Assembly (NCBI RefSeq): GCF_000147675.1
Contig: NZ_ADGQ01000004.1
Coordinates: 24,172-88,171, forward strand
DNA length: 64,000 bases
Direction: 5' to 3'
Source: Peptostreptococcus stomatis DSM 17678
GTDB lineage: Bacteria; Bacillota; Clostridia; Peptostreptococcales; Peptostreptococcaceae
Below, one piece after another: positions 55,148 through 64,000 of the stretch; position 1 is the stretch's first letter, and the number at the start of each line of letters is the position of its first letter. Below the pieces are notes generated by a model. The model searched no databases. It saw only the letters and a list, made by a program, of their open reading frames with translations, and was not told the DNA's origin. Both the position numbers and the translations under genes were made by a program.

Positions 55148-57559
55148 TTATTTTTTAATATTGATGGTTAAAGAACCAAAAAATTCTGCATCCTTTCCCC
55201 ATCTTACCTTAATTTTCTGTCCATTGTTTAATTCATTAAAATTTAGTATTTCTATCATATCAGCACTATTTTTGATATTATCTTTTTCGTTAATATCAAG
55301 TTTATTGCCACTTTGATCTAAAATAGGATTTTTTATAAGGTGATTATTTGCATCAACTTCTGATTCTTGTGAACCCATTTCTATAGCTACCTTGAACTTA
55401 CTTCTTAGTTTGCTTACAGGTGAAGCATCAAAAATCTTATTATATCCCAGTTTTATTTCTCTTAGATTTCCCATATTAACCAGGGGATTTATATCAGTTA
55501 TTTCATTTTGTTGTAAATTCATCTCTGTAATATTATTAAGTCCTTCTAAGAAGGATATATCAGTCAAACCACATCTTGTAATGTTTAATTCATCAAGATT
55601 TTTAAGACTAGATATAGGAGTAAAATCTTTGACTTTTTTAGCATTATTCATCTTAAGCTCGCTAATATTGGTTAAATTTTTTAATACTTCTATTGATTCT
55701 ATGTCTGGGTTATTCCCTATGTCTAAATCATCAAGATTTAGCAATTTTTCAAGTGGGCTCAAATCACTTATCTTGTTTTCTGAAACATGAAGTTCCTTAA
55801 GGTCAATCATATTTCTTAAACCTTCAAGACTTGTAATTTTATTACCATTTGCAAGAAGTCTTACTAGCTTGTTTGAATTAAAGAGAGGGGATAAGTCACT
55901 TATATTCTTATTTCCAGAAATATCTAGGGAAAGGAGTTTTTCATGTTTTTTTAAAGCTTCTATAGAAGAAACCTTGTTGTATTGGATAGATAATTCTTCT
56001 AAATCCATGCATTCTTTTAGGGGTTCAATATCTGTAATGCCCATAGTCCTATTTAATAGCAATTTTCTTAATTTGGTTAACTTCTCAAAACCATCTATTG
56101 ATTTTATTCCCCTGTTGCCGTATAGGTCTAATTCTTCCAGATTTGTTAATTTAGAAATTGCAGTCACATCTACGATCTTATTATTTTTTAATATCAATTT
56201 CTTTAAGTTAGGTAGGCCTCCAAGGGGACTGATATCAGTTAAGTACTGATTATTTTCGTATAAATATTGGTCACCAAGATCAAGAACCTCAAGGTTTTTG
56301 CATGCCTTTAGTGGACTTAAATCTACTACTTCATTACCAGCAAGGTCAAGACTCTTGATATTATGGGCATATTCTAAGCCCTCTAAAGATTTTATTCCAC
56401 CATTTCTTCCTTGAGTAAAGTTAAGATGACAATCAAGACCATTCAAGGCAGCCATTCTTTTTTCTGTTATCTTTTGATTATCCTTATATATTTTTTGGTG
56501 TTTAAGCTGCCTAATTACTGCTTTTTTAAGGTTTTCATCTTTGATATTTACTTCCTTGGAATTATCTAAATCATCCTGCAAGCCATGATTTGTTCTACTA
56601 GAAGAGCCAGAAGAGTTGGTATTTTTATCAGAACTATCATATATTTTAAATTTATTTAGTAATGACTTTTCAAAATCTTTTGAAAGACTATTATCTCCGC
56701 CTACTAAAATTATTTTTTTTATATCTCTCTTATTTAATATTTCGTCTGGAATAGATAAACCATTACTTAAAATTATTGGTGCAGAAAGTTTTTTGGCTAG
56801 AGAAGAGGATGATAAAGCATCAGCAAAGATCTTTCCGGATGTTAAAACAACACTATTGTAATTACCAAGTTCTCTTGCTATTTTTGATGAGGTTTCGTAC
56901 CTGTCCTTGCCATAAATTCTTTTTCCAAAAGTTTTTTTGACTGATTCGGGACCTCCAAAAGTATAAACAACATTATAGTCTTGATTAATTCTATCTATTG
57001 AATGCCCATCAACTAAAAGTAGTGGCATACCTTTTATAGATAGGACAGCGCCTGCGCTTAGTGCATCAGGAAAATCTTTTCCACTTGCTACCGCAATGTT
57101 TTTTACACCCATCTTTTCTACGAGCTTTAATGATGTCTCATAGCGGTTTGTACCACTTATCCTTGATACCTTGAAGTCTTTTTTTAACCTATTCTCAAGA
57201 TCTTTTGATATAGAATTTTCACCACCCACAATAGTGATTTCAGTTACGGATTTGGATTTAAGTTTGTTGACATCAAGGTTTTTACCATCAGTAAGGAGAA
57301 CTGCTGCATTTTCTTTTCCAGCAACTGGCCCAACAGATAGGGCATCAGAGAAAGACTTTCCATTTGCCAAATATACTTTGGATGGACTTAGCTTTCCTAT
57401 AATATTCATTGATGTTTCATACCTGTCTTTGCCATAAATTCTCTCTAATGACAAGCCTGATGCAGATTCATTAGCATTGATATCTCCTATAGTTAGACTT
57501 GTAAAAGTGATTGCCGTGGCTAAAAACAATGATATGTTATTTTTACGAGTTTTTGACAT
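55148..57559 (-). CDS. cell-wall-anchored leucine-rich-repeat (internalin-like) protein
   Basis: 803 residues. Signal peptide about 1-30, then three CWB2 repeats (about 38-130, 131-215, 216-315, each with Y-G-K-D-R-Y-E-T-S or similar and DALS). Three tandem CWB2 modules are what cell-wall-anchored proteins of Clostridioides difficile use to bind the anionic polymer. A Ser-rich linker (about 316-345), then about 15 internalin-type LRRs (about 375-735; repeats such as LTDISFLEGLNNITEMNLQ) and a C-terminal polar domain. No LPxTG. Probably a surface adhesin or binding protein. A GGAGG lies 12 bases before the start. A Fur-like box overlaps its promoter. Confidence 0.9.
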   Translation of the reverse strand: MSKTRKNNISLFLATAITFTSLTIGDINANESASGLSLERIYGKDRYETSMNIIGKLSPSKVYLANGKSFSDALSVGPVAGKENAAVLLTDGKNLDVNKLKSKSVTEITIVGGENSISKDLENRLKKDFKVSRISGTNRYETSLKLVEKMGVKNIAVASGKDFPDALSAGAVLSIKGMPLLLVDGHSIDRINQDYNVVYTFGGPESVKKTFGKRIYGKDRYETSSKIARELGNYNSVVLTSGKIFADALSSSSLAKKLSAPIILSNGLSIPDEILNKRDIKKIILVGGDNSLSKDFEKSLLNKFKIYDSSDKNTNSSGSSSRTNHGLQDDLDNSKEVNIKDENLKKAVIRQLKHQKIYKDNQKITEKRMAALNGLDCHLNFTQGRNGGIKSLEGLEYAHNIKSLDLAGNEVVDLSPLKACKNLEVLDLGDQYLYENNQYLTDISPLGGLPNLKKLILKNNKIVDVTAISKLTNLEELDLYGNRGIKSIDGFEKLTKLRKLLLNRTMGITDIEPLKECMDLEELSIQYNKVSSIEALKKHEKLLSLDISGNKNISDLSPLFNSNKLVRLLANGNKITSLEGLRNMIDLKELHVSENKISDLSPLEKLLNLDDLDIGNNPDIESIEVLKNLTNISELKMNNAKKVKDFTPISSLKNLDELNITRCGLTDISFLEGLNNITEMNLQQNEITDINPLVNMGNLREIKLGYNKIFDASPVSKLRSKFKVAIEMGSQESEVDANNHLIKNPILDQSGNKLDINEKDNIKNSADMIEILNFNELNNGQKIKVRWGKDAEFFGSLTINIKK

Positions 57560-57605
57560 TTTCTAATAATACCTCCAATATAAATTTGAGAAAATCTCCA
57601 GCTTG

Positions 57606-57634
57606 ATTATACAATTAATGATAACGATTGTCAA
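57606..57634 (-). promoter_or_regulatory. consensus promoter of the LRR protein
   Basis: On the minus strand, TTGACA (57629-57634), a 17-base spacer and TATAAT (57606-57611): an exact consensus promoter. The start codon lies 46 bases downstream. Confidence 0.85.
57619..57633. promoter_or_regulatory. Fur-box-like operator overlapping the LRR gene promoter
   Basis: TGATAACGATTGTCA is a 7-1-7 inverted repeat that differs from the Fur core TGATAAT-N-ATTATCA at two symmetric positions. It lies between and over the -35 box of the LRR gene, so a bound repressor would block RNA polymerase. Iron control is inferred. Confidence 0.6.
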
Positions 57635-57687
57635 TATTGTTATTTTATTTATAATAGATATTTTATTTTGTATGGGAATAATATATT

Positions 57688-57733
57688 AAAATAGCCAGGT
57701 ATCCTTTTACTTGTGGAATACCTGGCTATTTTA
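57688..57733 (-). terminator. terminator of the trpP transcript
   Basis: AAATAGCCAGGTAT / ATACCTGGCTATTT perfect stem with a 15-base loop and T-rich flanks on both sides. It ends the trpP transcript before the LRR promoter. Confidence 0.8.
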
Positions 57734-57776
57734 GTGCTAAGAAATAACATATATTAAAAACTAGAAGTTTTTCTTA

Positions 57777-58328
57777 CTAGCCAATTTGGTAACTAGATCT
57801 TTTTAAGGCTAGCTTGATAATATTGAACAATACCATTGATGCAACTACATTCAAAACTATTGAAGGTAGTACAACTGCCACAAGAAGGCTCATTAGACTA
57901 GCTGGTAGTCCAACCATTGCAGCTGCTGTTACTAAGAATACAAGTCCACTTACAAATGTACCTACAAGAGTCATAACAAATATAATTACCTGGTCCTTCT
58001 TTTCTTTTAGCTTGTTTAATAGTGGAAGAGCATACATTGCCTTCATTAAAATAAACATTACATTTACAGTTACTAACTTGTCTACCATGTTAGGTACCTG
58101 GCCAGAAGGGAACTTTGTAGCTAGGGCAGAGAAGATACCTGATATTATACCAGCTACTAAACATGACTTGTAATCATTCCTGTTGATTATCATAATACAA
58201 AATAGCATAACCAAGGTAAGGTCAGGTGTGATACCTCCAGCTATAGCTGGAAAAATTTGATGGGCAATAAAGCCAATACCTAATAGAATTGCGTTTAAAA
58301 TCATAGTTTTTGTTTTTGAGTTTCTCAT
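57777..58328 (-). CDS. trpP: tryptophan transporter TrpP
   Basis: 183 residues, about five membrane helices, of the TrpP family (PF07099) related to ECF-type substrate-binding membrane units. The family pattern FPAIAGGITPDLTLVMLFC and KFPSGQVPNMVDKLVT are present. The T-box leader in front has a UGG specifier, so transcription should rise when tRNA(Trp) is uncharged, which supports a tryptophan substrate. It has a single-gene transcription unit. Confidence 0.9.
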   Translation of the reverse strand: MRNSKTKTMILNAILLGIGFIAHQIFPAIAGGITPDLTLVMLFCIMIINRNDYKSCLVAGIISGIFSALATKFPSGQVPNMVDKLVTVNVMFILMKAMYALPLLNKLKEKKDQVIIFVMTLVGTFVSGLVFLVTAAAMVGLPASLMSLLVAVVLPSIVLNVVASMVLFNIIKLALKRSSYQIG

Positions 58329-58373
58329 TTTTATACCTCCATAAAATACATAAATTCTTGATATAAAAAATCC

Positions 58374-58640
58374 AATAAAAAAACTCCACCCTATATATAG
58401 GGCGAAGTATAATCCGCGTTGCCACCTAATTTATACGAGAATAGACTCGTACATCTCTATTCAGGAACACATGATTCCCTATCCGCTATATCGTGCAGCC
58501 CACGGTGAAGTCTACTCTCGAAAAGATTTCGATTCACTCCTCAGAGACCCATTCAATCAGTTGCTAATATCGGTATTCCACCATCACCGACTCTCTATCA
58601 ATAGTTAACTAACCTACTATTTCCCCTCATAGGATTTTCT
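58374..58640 (-). promoter_or_regulatory. T-box riboswitch, tryptophan-specific
   Basis: Read on the minus strand: stem I with a specifier loop containing GAATGGGTC, in which TGG (plus-strand CCA at 58549-58551) is the Trp codon; the T-box sequence GGTGGCAACGCGG (plus strand about 58418-58430); and a terminator stem ACTTCGCCC/GGGTGGAGT with a T7 run (58374-58407). Uncharged tRNA should favour the antiterminator. Confidence 0.9.
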
Positions 58641-58650
58641 ATTTGTAAAT

Positions 58651-58679
58651 ATCATATAACTTTTATATAGTAATGTCAA
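58651..58679 (-). promoter_or_regulatory. sigma-A promoter of the T-box/trpP unit
   Basis: On the minus strand TTGACA (58674-58679), a 17-base spacer and TATGAT (58651-58656), directly ahead of the T-box leader. Confidence 0.75.
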
Positions 58680-58766
58680 GCATTTTTCTTATTTTTATTA
58701 TATATAATTTCAATTAGTGAAAAATTCTTAAAATTGTATTTTTTCGGGACTTTTTCTGTAAAAACG

Positions 58767-58795
58767 TTGCTTTTATAGTAGAACTATGTTAGAAT
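58767..58795 (+). promoter_or_regulatory. sigma-A-like promoter of the 58.9 kb gene
   Basis: TTGCTT (58767-58772), a 17-base spacer and TAGAAT (58790-58795); the gene starts 59 bases further on. Confidence 0.5.
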
Positions 58796-58854
58796 AATAT
58801 CAAAGAAAGCAATAAATAATAATTTATTTTTTTGAGAAGGGATGGGTAACTTAA

Positions 58855-59520
58855 ATGAATAGGTTAAACTTAAGCATAAGAGACGAGAAGGATTTAAAAG
58901 ATTTTGTAATGTCTATAATTAGAAGGGAAGCGTTTGAAAATCCAAAAATATACAAAAGAGCCTTTTTAACAACAGTCAAGGCATTAGGTTTTGATGAAGA
59001 GTGGGTAAAGACTGATCTAGCCAATGAATTTGATCATATAATTAAGATCAATGAAATGGCTGATAAGATTAAGAGTATCAACAATAGTACTAATAAGTTC
59101 TATGATGCCGAAAATATAAAGAGGATTATAAAGATATTATTGGAGAAAAAAGTATATGTTTCCGATATTTACCATACTTGGGATAACATTCCTTTCACTT
59201 GTAAAATACTTGATAAGGATGAATTTGAGTGCTTGAAGCATACTTGTCCAGACTATCGTTTAATTGTTGAAGCATATGATGAGTATTTGAAGGAAAGCGG
59301 TTTAGAGAGAGTTGAAATAACATTAAGGACTATGAAGATAATCGATAAGAAACTCAAGGTTCTTTCACCAAATGCTATGATGAATATGTCGCTATTAAAA
59401 AGCAACAACGAATCATTTGATGCTGTATTCAGAAGAGAACTTGAGAAGTTACCTGAAGATGAGAGAGCTAGGTACGTGAATGCGGCTCATATATATGCAG
59501 TTGAAAGATACTACAAGTAG
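58855..59520 (+). CDS. protein of unknown function
   Basis: Not recognised. It has 221 residues, soluble and mostly helical, rich in Lys, Asp, Glu and Ile, with no signal peptide or membrane helix. A coherent single-frame gene with its own promoter; its ribosome site (GAAGGGATGG) is about 8 bases upstream. It sits between the T-box unit and an IS remnant, so it could be an accessory gene. Confidence 0.6.
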   Translation: MNRLNLSIRDEKDLKDFVMSIIRREAFENPKIYKRAFLTTVKALGFDEEWVKTDLANEFDHIIKINEMADKIKSINNSTNKFYDAENIKRIIKILLEKKVYVSDIYHTWDNIPFTCKILDKDEFECLKHTCPDYRLIVEAYDEYLKESGLERVEITLRTMKIIDKKLKVLSPNAMMNMSLLKSNNESFDAVFRRELEKLPEDERARYVNAAHIYAVERYYK

Positions 59521-59623
59521 GAAGTATTTTATATTAATTTTACTTCTTCTAGTATACTAGTTACTAAGGGGATGAATAGATTCACTTTTATTAAAAACAT
59601 TAAGGCTATAGGCCTTATTAAAA

Positions 59624-59947
59624 GGCTCTATGTCAAATAACGTTGGTGATAATTTAAATCAATAAAATCTATTAAATTATGCGGCAGCATCCATAGCAAA
59701 CTTATAGCTATGGATGTTGCCCTTTTGTATTTTATACCTTTCCATAAGCATTATTCTTGCCTTAAAATTCCTAAAACTCCTATATCCGTAGGATACTCTT
59801 TTAATTACCTTTATCTTGTTATTTTTACCCTCCACCATAGCATTCGTATAGTCATATTTTAATGAGTTTAGCACATACTTTCCAAGCTTTTTAAGGGTTT
59901 TTATGGTTGTATAATATTTAGCGTTGATGAGAGAAATAATTCTCTCC
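59624..59947 (-). mobile_element. 3' end of an ISL3-family insertion sequence
   Basis: It begins with the probable terminal repeat GGCTCTATGTCAAATAACG (59624-59642) and contains the end of the transposase gene on the minus strand. The 5' part of the element is missing, and its inner border is a large palindrome. A degenerate copy of the same terminus lies at 53206. Confidence 0.75.
59677..59939 (-). pseudogene. truncated ISL3-family transposase, C-terminal part
   Basis: The minus-strand frame reads ...INAKYYTTIKTLKKLGKYVLN then SLKYDYTNAMVEGKNNKIKV, followed by IKRVSYGYRSFRNFKARIML and a stop at 59677. The TNAxVEGxNNKIKxIKRxxYG block is the typical C-terminus of ISL3-family DDE transposases. 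About 90 residues remain of about 400; the catalytic core is lost. Confidence 0.85.
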
Positions 59948-59970
59948 CAACGCTAAATATTATACAACCA
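59904..59970. repeat. 67-base palindrome at the broken transposase end
   Basis: Two perfect 23-base arms (59904-59926 and 59948-59970, TGGTTGTATAATATTTAGCG...) surround a second inverted repeat, GAGAGAA/TTCTCTC. The left arm is transposase coding sequence, so the right arm is an inverted duplicate. On RNA it would fold into a strong hairpin. Confidence 0.8.
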
Positions 59971-60152
59971 AAAACAATAGCTTTTAGATTTTTAATAACT
60001 AAAAGTAATTATATTTTGTGTGTCCACTTGTTACTATTTTGCTGTAAATTATGATAAATTAAATTCAGTTATTTATGAAAATATGATAAAATAGAGTGAT
60101 AATATAAATTGAAGTACAAGAAAATAGTGCTTTTATAGTAAGGAGAAGTAAG

Positions 60153-61592
60153 GTGTCAAAAAGAAAACAAATAGACTTATCTATAGATAAAATAGAAGAA
60201 CAAGAAAAATACATAGAGGCAATTCATAGAATGAATGAGGGGCTTTTCAATAGGACTGGATACAGAAAATCGTACTTTTGTACTACCTTTGGGTGTCAGA
60301 TGAATGAGCATGACTCTGAAATGTTAATTAACATGCTTGAAGCAATGGGTTATGTACAAGCCCTGTCAGAGGACCAGGCAGACCTGGTTATATACAATAC
60401 TTGTGCGGTAAGGGAAAATGCTGAATTAAAGGTGTATGGAAACCTAGGCCATCTCAAGAGTATAAAGAAAAAGAGACCCGACATGAAGATAGTAGTCTGC
60501 GGATGTATGATGCAACAACCACATGTAGTAGAAGAAATAAAGAAAAAGTATAGACATGTTGACCTGATTTTCGGTACCCATAACCTATACAAGTTTCCTG
60601 AACTTCTAGAATCAACATTTAACAGAGATAAGATAATTGTCGATGTATGGGATGTTGATGGAGAGGTTGTAGAAGGTCTTAAGAGCAACAGGAAATTTGA
60701 AATTAAGGCATTTGTAAATATTATGTATGGGTGTAATAACTTCTGTACCTACTGTATAGTACCATATACCAGGGGGAGGGAAAGAAGTAGGAAGCCAGGT
60801 GATATAATAGATGAAATAAGATCCCTGGTAAAAGATGGAACAAAAGAAGTAACCCTTTTGGGACAGAATGTAAACTCATATGGAAAGACTCTGGAGGATG
60901 ACCAAAAAATCAGCTTTGCCCAACTCCTAAGAGAGGTAAATAAAATCGATGGTCTAGAGAGGATTAGGTTTATGACATCTCACCCAAAAGATATATCAGA
61001 TGATGTAATTTATGCTATGAGAGATTGTGATAAGGTCTGTGAATTCCTGCACTTGCCATTCCAGGCAGGCAGTACTAGTCTTTTGAAGAAAATGAATAGA
61101 CACTATACTAAGGAAGACTATTTGAAAATAATAGAAAAGGCCAAGAGGGAGATACCGAACCTGGCATTTTCAACGGACATAATGATAGGCTTCCCAGGTG
61201 AAACAGACCAGGATGTAGATGATACTATAGATATATGCGAGCAGGTAAGGTATGATTCAGCCTTTACCTTCATATATTCAAAGAGGAGGGGGACACCAGC
61301 GGCAAAAATGTTAGACCAGGTGCCAGATGATGTAAAACATCAAAGGTTTGAAAGGGTCCTTGAGGTTGTTAACAGGATTTCGGGGGAAAAAAATGCCAAC
61401 TACCTAGGCAAGACCTTGGAGGTACTTGTGGAAGGAGCAAGCAAGAAAAATGAGGCTGTTCTGACTGGTAAATCAAGACATAATAAGACTGTAAACTTTA
61501 CTGGTGGAGACAAGTCCATGATTGGAAAGTTGGTTCAGGTAAAGATAACAGATCCCAAATCCTTCTCCCTAAATGGAGAATTGGTTAAATAG
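60153..61592 (+). CDS. miaB: tRNA-2-methylthio-N6-dimethylallyladenosine synthase MiaB
   Basis: A radical-SAM methylthiotransferase adding ms2 to i6A37. The N-terminal UPF0004 domain has TFGCQMNEHDSE and the other two cluster Cys (YNTCAVR, CGCM). The radical-SAM motif YGCNNFCTYCIVPYTRGRE with CxxxCxxC and the C-terminal TRAM domain (about 415-479) complete it. 479 residues, with an N-terminal 40-residue extension usual in Clostridia. The start is GTG behind AAGGAG. mutS commonly follows miaB in Clostridia, but does not here. Confidence 0.95.
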   Translation: MSKRKQIDLSIDKIEEQEKYIEAIHRMNEGLFNRTGYRKSYFCTTFGCQMNEHDSEMLINMLEAMGYVQALSEDQADLVIYNTCAVRENAELKVYGNLGHLKSIKKKRPDMKIVVCGCMMQQPHVVEEIKKKYRHVDLIFGTHNLYKFPELLESTFNRDKIIVDVWDVDGEVVEGLKSNRKFEIKAFVNIMYGCNNFCTYCIVPYTRGRERSRKPGDIIDEIRSLVKDGTKEVTLLGQNVNSYGKTLEDDQKISFAQLLREVNKIDGLERIRFMTSHPKDISDDVIYAMRDCDKVCEFLHLPFQAGSTSLLKKMNRHYTKEDYLKIIEKAKREIPNLAFSTDIMIGFPGETDQDVDDTIDICEQVRYDSAFTFIYSKRRGTPAAKMLDQVPDDVKHQRFERVLEVVNRISGEKNANYLGKTLEVLVEGASKKNEAVLTGKSRHNKTVNFTGGDKSMIGKLVQVKITDPKSFSLNGELVK

Positions 61593-61636
61593 GATTGGTG
61601 AATCTAAAATTTAAATCAGGTGAAAAGGGGGATACT

Positions 61637-62194
61637 ATGAAGATTAAAATAATGGCTATGACCTTGTTAGTTAGTGTTTTCTTGGCTGGTTGCCAGTCTC
61701 AGGTAACAACGGACAACAGAATGAAGGATTCTTCCTTAAGGGAAAATGCATTAGAGTATGATGCCTACAGGAAAAATATAGTTGATTCAGAATATACATG
61801 GTATAGTAAGTATGTCAACCAATATCTTGTAGATATAAAAGATGGTTCCAATAAGGTGGATCCTAATGATATCAAGTCTCTTATAGGAGAGGTAGATTCT
61901 AAGATTGATGAAATAAAGAAGCTTGATACAGATAAGATAAAGGCTGCCATAGATAAAGAGGCAGAGGATATATCTAAAAATGATAAGGATGATAATAAGT
62001 ATAAGACAGAAATAAAAAAAGTTAAGGAAAATGTAGGTCGGAATAAGGAGTCTATGCTAAGGATATTAACTACGATTAAGGCGGGTCTCGAACTAGGCCA
62101 AGATGGCCAATTTGACCAGGATGATATCAAAAAGATATCAGAAATGCAGACATCTTTGCTGAAATTTTACGATAAAAATTTAAAATCATATTAG
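61637..62194 (+). CDS. lipoprotein of unknown function
   Basis: 185 residues. The signal peptide ends in the lipobox FLAGC with Cys19. The mature part is a charged, helical domain (Lys/Asp/Ile-rich, coiled-coil-like) without recognised family. AAGGGGGAT is the ribosome site for ATG 61637; a TTG at 61595 in frame is not needed. It follows miaB by 44 bases. Its role at the membrane outer face is unknown. Confidence 0.75.
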   Translation: MKIKIMAMTLLVSVFLAGCQSQVTTDNRMKDSSLRENALEYDAYRKNIVDSEYTWYSKYVNQYLVDIKDGSNKVDPNDIKSLIGEVDSKIDEIKKLDTDKIKAAIDKEAEDISKNDKDDNKYKTEIKKVKENVGRNKESMLRILTTIKAGLELGQDGQFDQDDIKKISEMQTSLLKFYDKNLKSY

Positions 62195-62280
62195 ACTTAT
62201 TAGAAAGTAACTTTATTTTTTTACCATTATACTATAGAATATAGTTATAGACATTTAAAAATAGAAGCGGGGGGTACAAT

Positions 62281-63939
62281 ATGTCGTTTGAAAGAGAAAA
62301 TTCGAACTTTATAAGAAATATAGTTATAGACGATTTGGAAAGTGGTAAGCACAAGAGTATTATTACTAGGTTTCCACCTGAACCTAATGGTTACCTACAT
62401 ATAGGTCATGCCAAGAGTATATGCCTAAACTTTGGCTTGGCAAATGAATTTAAGGGCAGGGTAAACCTAAGGTTTGATGATACTAATCCTGTTAAGGAAG
62501 ATGTTGAGTATGTTGAGTCTATAAAAGAAGATGTAAAATGGTTAGGTTTTGATTGGGACGAACTACATTTCGCGTCGGACTATTTTGAGGAAATGCACAA
62601 GAGGGCAGTGCTCTTAATCAATAAGGGTTTAGCCTATGTTGATGACTTGACTGCAGACCAGATTAGGGAATACAGGGGAACGTTAACTGAACCTGGTAAG
62701 GAAAGTCCATATAGGAACAGACCTGTTGAGGAAAATCTGGACCTATTCAACAGGATGACTGCTGGTGAATTTAAGGACGGAGAAAAGGTCTTAAGGGCTA
62801 AAATCGATATGGCTTCACCTAATATCAATTTAAGAGACCCTGTAATATATAGGATATCTCATAATGCCCACCATAATACTGGTGATAGGTGGTGTGTATA
62901 TCCAATGTATGCATACGCCCATCCACTAGAGGATGCCATAGAGCATATTACACATTCAATTTGTACCCTAGAATTTGAAGATCAGAGACCATTTTATGAT
63001 TGGGTAGTAAGGGAATGTGAGATGGAGGCTGTTCCAAGACAGATAGAATTTGCTAGACTTAACCTTACTAACACTGTTATGTCAAAGCGTAAGTTAAAGC
63101 AGTTGGTTGATGATGGTGTTGCAGATGGCTGGGATGATCCTAGAATACCAACTATCTCTGGTCTAAGAAGAAGGGGGTATACACCAGAGGCCATCAGGAA
63201 CTTCTGTAGAGAAATAGGTATATCAAAGGCAGATTCAACAGTTGATAGCAGGATGTTAGACTACTTCTTAAGGGAAGACTTGCAACCTAAGGCACCTTTG
63301 GCAATGGCAGTTTTAAACCCACTTAAGGTTGTTATAACTAACTATCCAGAAGGTGAATCAGAGTTGATTGAAATAGAGAATAATGCTAAAAATGAAGAAA
63401 TGGGTAAGAGGCTAGTGAGCTTCTCTAGAGAGCTGTATGTCGAAAGGGATGACTTTATGGAAGTACCTGTTAAAAAGTACTTCAGATTATTCCCAGGAAA
63501 TGAAGTCAGGTTAAAGGGTGGTTACTTTATCAAATGTAATGATGTGATAAAGGATGCTGATGGAAACGTGACAGAAATCCACTGTACATATGATCCGGAC
63601 ACAAAGAGTGGATCTGGTTTTGTAGGCAGAAAGGTTAAGGCCACGATTCATTGGGTTGACGCAAACAATTCTTATCCAGCTGAGTTTAGGTTATTTGAAC
63701 CATTGATTTTAGATGATGATCCAGCTAATGAAGGCAAGCACTTCTTAGACCAGATAAACCCATGTTCACTGGAAATCAAGCAGGGATTTGTTGAAAAAAC
63801 AGCAGTTGAAGGTGCTCAGAAGAATGATAAGTTCCAGTTTATTAGAAATGGATTCTACTGTGTAGATTCTAAGTATTCAAGTGATGATAAGTTGGTATTT
63901 AATAGAATAGTACCACTAAAGAGTTCTTTTAAATTATAG
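62281..63939 (+). CDS. glnS: glutaminyl-tRNA synthetase
   Basis: 552 residues, class Ic. HIGH motif in [12 protein letters not shown] (about 36-47), VMSKRKL as the KMSKS signature (about 262-268), the glutamine-pocket and acceptor-stem parts between, and the two C-terminal beta-barrel anticodon domains. The domain [25 protein letters not shown] confirms GlnRS against GluRS. Many Firmicutes lack GlnRS and use GatCAB, so its presence is a lineage trait (Peptostreptococcaceae and some other Clostridia have it). Ribosome site GGGGGG. Confidence 0.95.
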   Translation: MSFERENSNFIRNIVIDDLESGKHKSIITRFPPEPNGYLHIGHAKSICLNFGLANEFKGRVNLRFDDTNPVKEDVEYVESIKEDVKWLGFDWDELHFASDYFEEMHKRAVLLINKGLAYVDDLTADQIREYRGTLTEPGKESPYRNRPVEENLDLFNRMTAGEFKDGEKVLRAKIDMASPNINLRDPVIYRISHNAHHNTGDRWCVYPMYAYAHPLEDAIEHITHSICTLEFEDQRPFYDWVVRECEMEAVPRQIEFARLNLTNTVMSKRKLKQLVDDGVADGWDDPRIPTISGLRRRGYTPEAIRNFCREIGISKADSTVDSRMLDYFLREDLQPKAPLAMAVLNPLKVVITNYPEGESELIEIENNAKNEEMGKRLVSFSRELYVERDDFMEVPVKKYFRLFPGNEVRLKGGYFIKCNDVIKDADGNVTEIHCTYDPDTKSGSGFVGRKVKATIHWVDANNSYPAEFRLFEPLILDDDPANEGKHFLDQINPCSLEIKQGFVEKTAVEGAQKNDKFQFIRNGFYCVDSKYSSDDKLVFNRIVPLKSSFKL

Positions 63940-63990
63940 GATGTCTATATACTTGAAAAAGTAAAACAAGAGAAAAATGGGAGTGTGTAA

Positions 63991-64000
63991 GTGAAATTAC
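63991..64000 (+). CDS. possible start of the next gene (cut by the window)
   Basis: GTGAAATTAC follows a GGGAG ribosome site by seven bases. Only three codons are visible, so nothing can be said about the product. Confidence 0.3.

Larger units (their letters stand above)
59521..60152. other. intergenic region with IS debris
   Basis: 632 bases between the unknown gene and miaB. The first 100 hold short palindromes only. 59624-59947 is the ISL3-type remnant, 59904-59970 the palindrome. The remaining 180 bases to miaB are AT-rich with no clear coding signal; a promoter for miaB must lie here, but none is convincing. Confidence 0.5.

Overview
The window looks like chromosomal DNA of a low-GC, Gram-positive anaerobe of the Clostridia, most likely a member of the Peptostreptococcaceae. 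This is an inference, because no rRNA gene is present to confirm it. The support is the AT-rich sequence, Arg codons mostly AGG/AGA, strong AGGAGG ribosome sites, TTGACA/TATAAT promoters, T-box and S-box leaders, the MEP isoprenoid pathway, a CWB2-anchored surface protein, and DUF1002, YitT and SteA/SteB genes. Most of the window is ordinary core genome with gene order resembling Bacillus and Clostridia.

Layout. 1-9 kb: a heterodimeric ABC exporter, an AI-2E-type permease, a Crp/Fnr regulator, an MsrA-MsrB fusion and an AlaX-type editing protein. 9-11 kb: two small unknown proteins diverge from a tail-anchored protein-kinase-like gene that has lost its catalytic Asp. 11-23 kb: one long operon, xseA-xseB-ispA-PAP2-like-dxs-tlyA-recN-steA-steB-two glycosyltransferase-type genes-DUF3866. 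23-27 kb: purine nucleoside phosphorylase, then mltG-trmR-trhP in Bacillus order. 27-30 kb: a run of prepilin-like genes including a probable decayed one. 30-34 kb (minus strand): dxr-rseP-ispG. 34-35 kb: a RepL-like winged-helix gene and an unknown partner. 35-40 kb: clpB, brnQ and a small membrane protein with a frame interruption. 40-43 kb: SAM riboswitch and metNIQ. 43-48 kb: unknowns (HsdR-N-like acidic protein, DUF1002), a polysaccharide deacetylase, a rubredoxin-like protein, YitT and a MORN protein. 48.5-53 kb: dnaG-rpoD-trmK-nif3, with trmK frame-interrupted at a classic slippery heptamer. 53-60 kb is the accessory part: an AbrB-ABC cassette between IS debris and an inverted-repeat element, a LRR/CWB2 surface protein under a Fur-box-like promoter, a T-box-controlled TrpP transporter, an unknown gene and an ISL3-type transposase remnant ending in a large palindrome. 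60-64 kb: miaB, a lipoprotein and glnS.

How the genes fit together. ispA, dxs, dxr and ispG supply isoprenoid precursors. The steAB region and mltG belong to envelope growth and division. tlyA, trmR, trhP, trmK, miaB, glnS and the AlaX-like gene serve RNA modification or decoding quality. Amino-acid import is wired to RNA sensors (S-box for methionine, T-box for tryptophan).

The items most worth a second look are the trmK slippery site, the second A7 frame interruption at 39.7 kb, the divergent pseudopilin cluster, the pseudokinase, the Fur-box/promoter overlap of the LRR protein, and the IS-flanked AbrB-ABC cassette. I saw no CRISPR array, tRNA, rRNA or prophage.
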